Positions 61,044 through 64,000 of a stretch of 64,000 bases of DNA are shown here, piece by piece; position 1 is the stretch's first letter; the number at the start of each line of letters is the position of its first letter. Source of the stretch: Hydrogenophaga sp. (GTDB lineage Bacteria > Pseudomonadota > Gammaproteobacteria > Burkholderiales > Burkholderiaceae_C); the NCBI RefSeq assembly GCF_026125785.1, contig NZ_JAHCKL010000008.1, forward strand, positions 62,001-126,000. The letters are read 5' to 3'. The position numbers were made by a program, and so were the translations under genes. Below the pieces are notes generated by a model. It saw nothing but the letters and a program-made list of their open reading frames with translations, did no database searches and had not been told where the DNA came from.

Positions 61044-61814
61044 ATGCTTGAAACCCAAGATCTCACGGTCCGCTTTGGCGGGCACGTGGCGGTGAAGGCT
61101 GTGTCCTGCGCGTTCGCGCCAGGCACGCTTACCGCCATCGTCGGCCCCAACGGCGCGGGCAAGACCACCTACTTCAACCTGATCTCCGGGCAGATCAAGG
61201 CCAGTGCCGGGCGCGTGCGGCTGGGTGGCCAGGACATCTCGGAACTGGGAGCGCCCGCGCGCGCCAAGGCCGGTCTGGGTCGGGCGTTCCAGCTCACCAA
61301 CCTGTTCCCCAACCTCAGCGTGCTGGAGAACGTGCGCCTGGCGGTGCAGGCCAGGGCAGGTGCCGGCCTGAACCTCTGGCGCATCTGGAGCGACCGGCGC
61401 GACCTGCTGCAGCGCGCCGAGGAAGTGCTGGAACTGGTGGCCCTGGCCGACAAGCGCGACGCGCTGGCCGCGAGCCTGCCGCATGGCGACCAGCGCAAGC
61501 TGGAGGTGGGCATTCTCATGGCGCTGGAGCCGCAGGTCTTCATGTTCGACGAACCCACCGCCGGCATGAGCGTGGACGAGGTGCCGGTGATCCTCAACCT
61601 CATCCGCAGGCTCAAGGAAGACCGCAGCAAGACCATCCTGCTGGTCGAGCACAAGATGGACGTGGTGCGCGAACTCTCCGACCGCATCATCGTGCTGCAC
61701 AACGGTGAACTCGTGGCCGACGGCGACCCCGCCACCGTCATCGCCTCGCCGGTGGTGCAGCAGGCCTACCTGGGTGTCAACCCGGAAGACAAAGAAGAGG
61801 AGGCCAGCGCATGA
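61044..61814 (+). CDS. ABC transporter ATP-binding protein, LivG-like
   Basis: 256 aa. Walker A GPNGAGKTT (about 35-43), Q-loop, signature-type LPHGDQRKLEVG, Walker B VFMFDEPTAGMS and H-loop VEHKMD. The long insert GAGLNLWRIWSDRRDLLQRAEE is typical of LivG. One of two ATPases of the transporter. Ends in ATGA overlap with the next gene. Confidence 0.93.
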   Translation: MLETQDLTVRFGGHVAVKAVSCAFAPGTLTAIVGPNGAGKTTYFNLISGQIKASAGRVRLGGQDISELGAPARAKAGLGRAFQLTNLFPNLSVLENVRLAVQARAGAGLNLWRIWSDRRDLLQRAEEVLELVALADKRDALAASLPHGDQRKLEVGILMALEPQVFMFDEPTAGMSVDEVPVILNLIRRLKEDRSKTILLVEHKMDVVRELSDRIIVLHNGELVADGDPATVIASPVVQQAYLGVNPEDKEEEASA

Positions 61815-62548
61815 GCGAGAACCTGCTCACCCTGAAAGGGGTGCATACGCACATCGGGGCGTACCACATCCTGCACGGCGTGGACCTGGCCGTGCCGGCC
61901 AACCAGCTCACCATGCTGCTGGGTCGCAACGGCGCGGGCAAGACCACCACGCTGCGCACCATCATGGGCCTGTGGCACGCCAGCCAGGGCTCGGTGACGC
62001 TCGACGGCGTGGACATCACCCAGCGGCCCACGCCCGACATTGCCCAGAGCGGCGTGGCCTATGTGCCCGAGAGCATGGGCATCTTCGCCGACCTGAGCGT
62101 GCGCGAGAACATGCTGCTGGCCGCGCGCGGCGCGCGCACGCTGGACGACATCGACACCCAGCGCCTGGAATGGATCTTCGGCCTCTTCCCGGCCATGAAG
62201 AAGTTCTGGCTGCACCCGGCCGGCAAGCTCAGCGGCGGGCAGAAGCAGATGCTGGCCGTCTCGCGCGCCATCGTCGAGCCGCGCAAGCTGCTGCTGATCG
62301 ACGAACCCAGCAAGGGCCTGGCGCCGGCCATCATCCAGAACATGATCGCGGCCTTCCGCGAACTCAAGGCCGCCAAGACCACCATCCTGCTGGTGGAGCA
62401 GAACTTCAACTTCGCGCGCCAGCTGGGCGACAGCGTGGCCGTGATGGACGACGGCCGCGTGGTGCACAGCGGCTCCATGGCCGAACTGGCCGCCGACGAA
62501 ACCCTGCAAGCGAAGCTGCTCGGCCTTTCCCTGGGAGCGCACCAATGA
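61811..62548 (+). CDS. ABC transporter ATP-binding protein, LivF-like
   Basis: 245 aa. Walker A GRNGAGKTT, LivF-type VPESMGIFADLSVRENM, signature LSGGQKQML, Walker B LLLIDEPSKGLAP, H-loop VEQNFNFA. ATGA overlaps on both sides. Confidence 0.94.
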   Translation: MSENLLTLKGVHTHIGAYHILHGVDLAVPANQLTMLLGRNGAGKTTTLRTIMGLWHASQGSVTLDGVDITQRPTPDIAQSGVAYVPESMGIFADLSVRENMLLAARGARTLDDIDTQRLEWIFGLFPAMKKFWLHPAGKLSGGQKQMLAVSRAIVEPRKLLLIDEPSKGLAPAIIQNMIAAFRELKAAKTTILLVEQNFNFARQLGDSVAVMDDGRVVHSGSMAELAADETLQAKLLGLSLGAHQ

Positions 62549-63534
62549 CCACCACCCTCAAGGAACTCGACTGGAAGCCGCTGGCCCTGGTGCCCGTGCT
62601 CGCGCTGGCCGCGCTGCCGGCGGTGGGCAGCCCATCCACCTGGCTCACGCTCACGGTGGCGGGCCTGGCCATGGGCATGATCATCTTCATCATCGCCTCC
62701 GGCCTCACGCTGGTCTTCGGCCTCATGGACGTGCTCAATTTCGGGCATGGCGTGTTCATCGCGCTGGGCGCCTTCGTGGCCACCACCGTGCTTGGCGCCA
62801 TGGGCCACTACACCGGCGCCGACAGCCTCTGGCTCAACCTGGTGGCGCTGCTGCCCGCCATGCTGGCGGCCATGGCCGTGGCCGGCGCGCTGGGCTGGGT
62901 GTTCGAGCGCGTGATCATCCGCCCCGTGTACGGCATGCACCTCAAGCAGATCCTCATCACCATGGGCGGCATGATCATCGGCGAGGAACTCATCAAGGTG
63001 ATCTGGGGCCCAGAGCAGATCGCGCTGCCACTGCCCGAGGCGCTGCGCGGCTCCTTCATCTTCGGCGACGCCGCGGTGGAGAAGTACCGCCTGCTGGCCG
63101 TGCTGGTGGGCGCGGCCGTGTTCGCCGCCATGGTCTGGACGCTCAACCGCACCAAGGTCGGCCTGCTCGTGCGCGCCGGCGTGCAGGACCGCGAAATGGT
63201 CGAGTCGCTGGGCTACCGCATCCGCCAGCTCTTCATCGGCGTGTTCGTCGTCGGCAGCGCCCTGGCCGGCCTGGGCGGCGTCATGTGGGGCCTGTACCAG
63301 CAAAGCGTGATTCCCCAGATGGGCGCGCAGGTCAACGTGCTCATCTTCATCGTCATCATCATCGGCGGCCTGGGCTCCACACTGGGCGCGCTCATCGGCG
63401 CACTGCTGGTCGGCCTCATGGCCAACTACACCGGCTTCCTCGTGCCCAAGGTAGCTCTGTTCTCCAACATCGCGCTGATGGTGGCGATCCTGCTGTGGCG
63501 TCCGCAGGGCGTGTACCCGGTGACGAACCGGTGA
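62545..63534 (+). CDS. ABC transporter permease, LivH-like
   Basis: 329 aa, about eight to nine helices. LivH features: GLTLVFGLMDVLNFGHGVFIALGAF near the N-terminus, RPVYGMHLKQILITMGGMIIGEEL and the coupling-helix region NRTKVGLLVRAGVQDREMVESLGYRI, then IVIIIGGLGSTLGALIGALLVGL. The frame is open far upstream through livF but the true start is the ATGA overlap. A second permease (LivM-like) is expected by family rule but does not occur in the last 466 bases. Confidence 0.93.
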   Translation: MTTTLKELDWKPLALVPVLALAALPAVGSPSTWLTLTVAGLAMGMIIFIIASGLTLVFGLMDVLNFGHGVFIALGAFVATTVLGAMGHYTGADSLWLNLVALLPAMLAAMAVAGALGWVFERVIIRPVYGMHLKQILITMGGMIIGEELIKVIWGPEQIALPLPEALRGSFIFGDAAVEKYRLLAVLVGAAVFAAMVWTLNRTKVGLLVRAGVQDREMVESLGYRIRQLFIGVFVVGSALAGLGGVMWGLYQQSVIPQMGAQVNVLIFIVIIIGGLGSTLGALIGALLVGLMANYTGFLVPKVALFSNIALMVAILLWRPQGVYPVTNR

Positions 63535-63602
63535 AAGGGAATCGCGTCATGCCGATCCATCAGCCCTATCACCCACCGTCCGGGCGGCGCCTCGCTGTGC
63601 GA

Positions 63603-63764
63603 GCCCTTCGACTGGCTCAGGGCGAACGGAGGTGGGGCGGGGGGGGGGGGGCTCCTCTTCTGCTCCGGCTCGGCCATGCTCCGGTTGCCATCAGCCCTTG
63701 CCTGGGGGTAGACCATTGTGTGCGGGCCCTTCGACAGGCTCAGGGCGAACGGAGGTGGGGCGGG
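63603..63764. repeat. Two copies of a REP-like intergenic repeat
   Basis: 39-base copies at 63603-63641 and 63726-63764 (38 of 39 identical) with core CCTTCGACAGGCTCAGGGCG. First copy runs into 13 consecutive G (63639-63651). Part of the gene-free stretch 63535-64000. Any protein read from the other strand here (PFALSLSKG-type) is an artefact of the repeat. Confidence 0.8.
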
Positions 63765-63846
63765 CGGGGGTTTTTTCATCCTCTGTTCGAAATCAGCGGT
63801 AACCCATGCTGGCTTGGTCCCGTCCCGTTCGAACCGAATCTCCCCC

Positions 63847-63922
63847 CGCTCGGACTGAGTTTGTTCCCTCCGCGCGGGCTGAGCTTGTTCCCTCCGTTCG
63901 GGCTGAGCTTGTCGAAGCCCTC
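63847..63922. repeat. Tandem degenerate 24-bp repeats with an inverted REP-like end
   Basis: Units 63847-63870, 63871-63894 and 63895-63922 share the pattern CGxxCGGxCTGAGxTTGTTCCCTC; the last ends with GCTTGTCGAAGCCC, the reverse-oriented form of the REP-like core seen at 63603. No gene recognised on either strand to 64000. Confidence 0.75.
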
Positions 63923-64000
63923 TTGCCATGTTCGCCGGCAAGCACCCACCAGCCGGCCCCGTGTGAAGGGCACTTTCATCGCGCACCGCAAAGGACGCTT

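Noticed and set aside
61705..63534. 609-codon open frame spanning livF and livH
   Set aside because: Only the part from 62545 is LivH; the rest is an out-of-frame reading of livG and livF.
63847..63922. CRISPR-like array from the 24-bp units
   Set aside because: Units are directly adjacent with no spacers and are degenerate.
63426..63986. 186-codon minus-strand open frame after the ABC operon
   Set aside because: Encodes PFALSLSKG and similar strings that are known products of the REP-like repeat, and it overlaps the end of the permease gene.

Overview
The window is GC-rich DNA with dense, often overlapping genes. Gene content and order point to a betaproteobacterium of the Burkholderiales, most like the family Comamonadaceae (Hydrogenophaga/Acidovorax-type). 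The signs are a glyA-nrdR-rib-nusB block with an RibBX-type fusion, a cysS-alkA-accA-tilS-lysC-tRNA-Ser block, a tctDE/tctCBA tripartite tricarboxylate transporter locus and a branched-chain-amino-acid-type ABC operon. The assignment rests on recognised families and order, not on a database search.

Layout. 1-3391: dnaE, 5' end outside the window. 3476-10058, minus strand: ribE, ribBX, ribH, nusB, a PLP aminotransferase, ybgC and tolQRA, nearly all coupled by 1-4 base overlaps; tolB and pal are not here. 10110-16404 and 17636-25125, minus strand: two complete type IV pilus minor-pilin operons, each fimU/T-pilV-pilW-pilX-pilY1-pilE, separated by ribD. The second copy therefore sits between ribD and ribE. 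25272-28093: nrdR, glyA and a membrane-anchored lytic transglycosylase.

28094-28794 is the largest interval without a recognised gene. It holds two overlapping divergent sigma70-type promoters, several stem-loops, a strong plus-strand terminator and an operator-like palindrome, and is the best candidate here for an undescribed RNA. Next come two large plus-strand genes (AsmA-like DUF748 protein with an OmpA-like end; DUF349 protein). 35135-40774, minus strand: an envelope cluster with a TPR/NTF2-like protein, an L,D-transpeptidase, two cyclophilins, LpxH and MtfA. 41035-46585, plus strand: cysS, a 3-methyladenine DNA glycosylase, accA, tilS, lysC and tRNA-Ser(GCU).

46727-50439 holds a serine hydrolase, a hemerythrin protein, a VOC protein, a DMT exporter and an Hsp15-like S4 protein. 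50429-55807: the TctDE two-component system divergent from tctCBA, together a regulated carboxylate importer. 55824-59588: a LysR regulator, an MFS exporter and a sigma54-dependent activator. 59564-63534: three palindromic sites and a near-consensus -24/-12 promoter drive an ABC operon (binding protein, two ATPases, one permease), apparently under that activator. 63535-64000 is non-coding and full of dispersed repeats.

Several promoter-proximal genes have a -10-like hexamer only 6-7 bases before the start codon, suggesting leaderless mRNAs.
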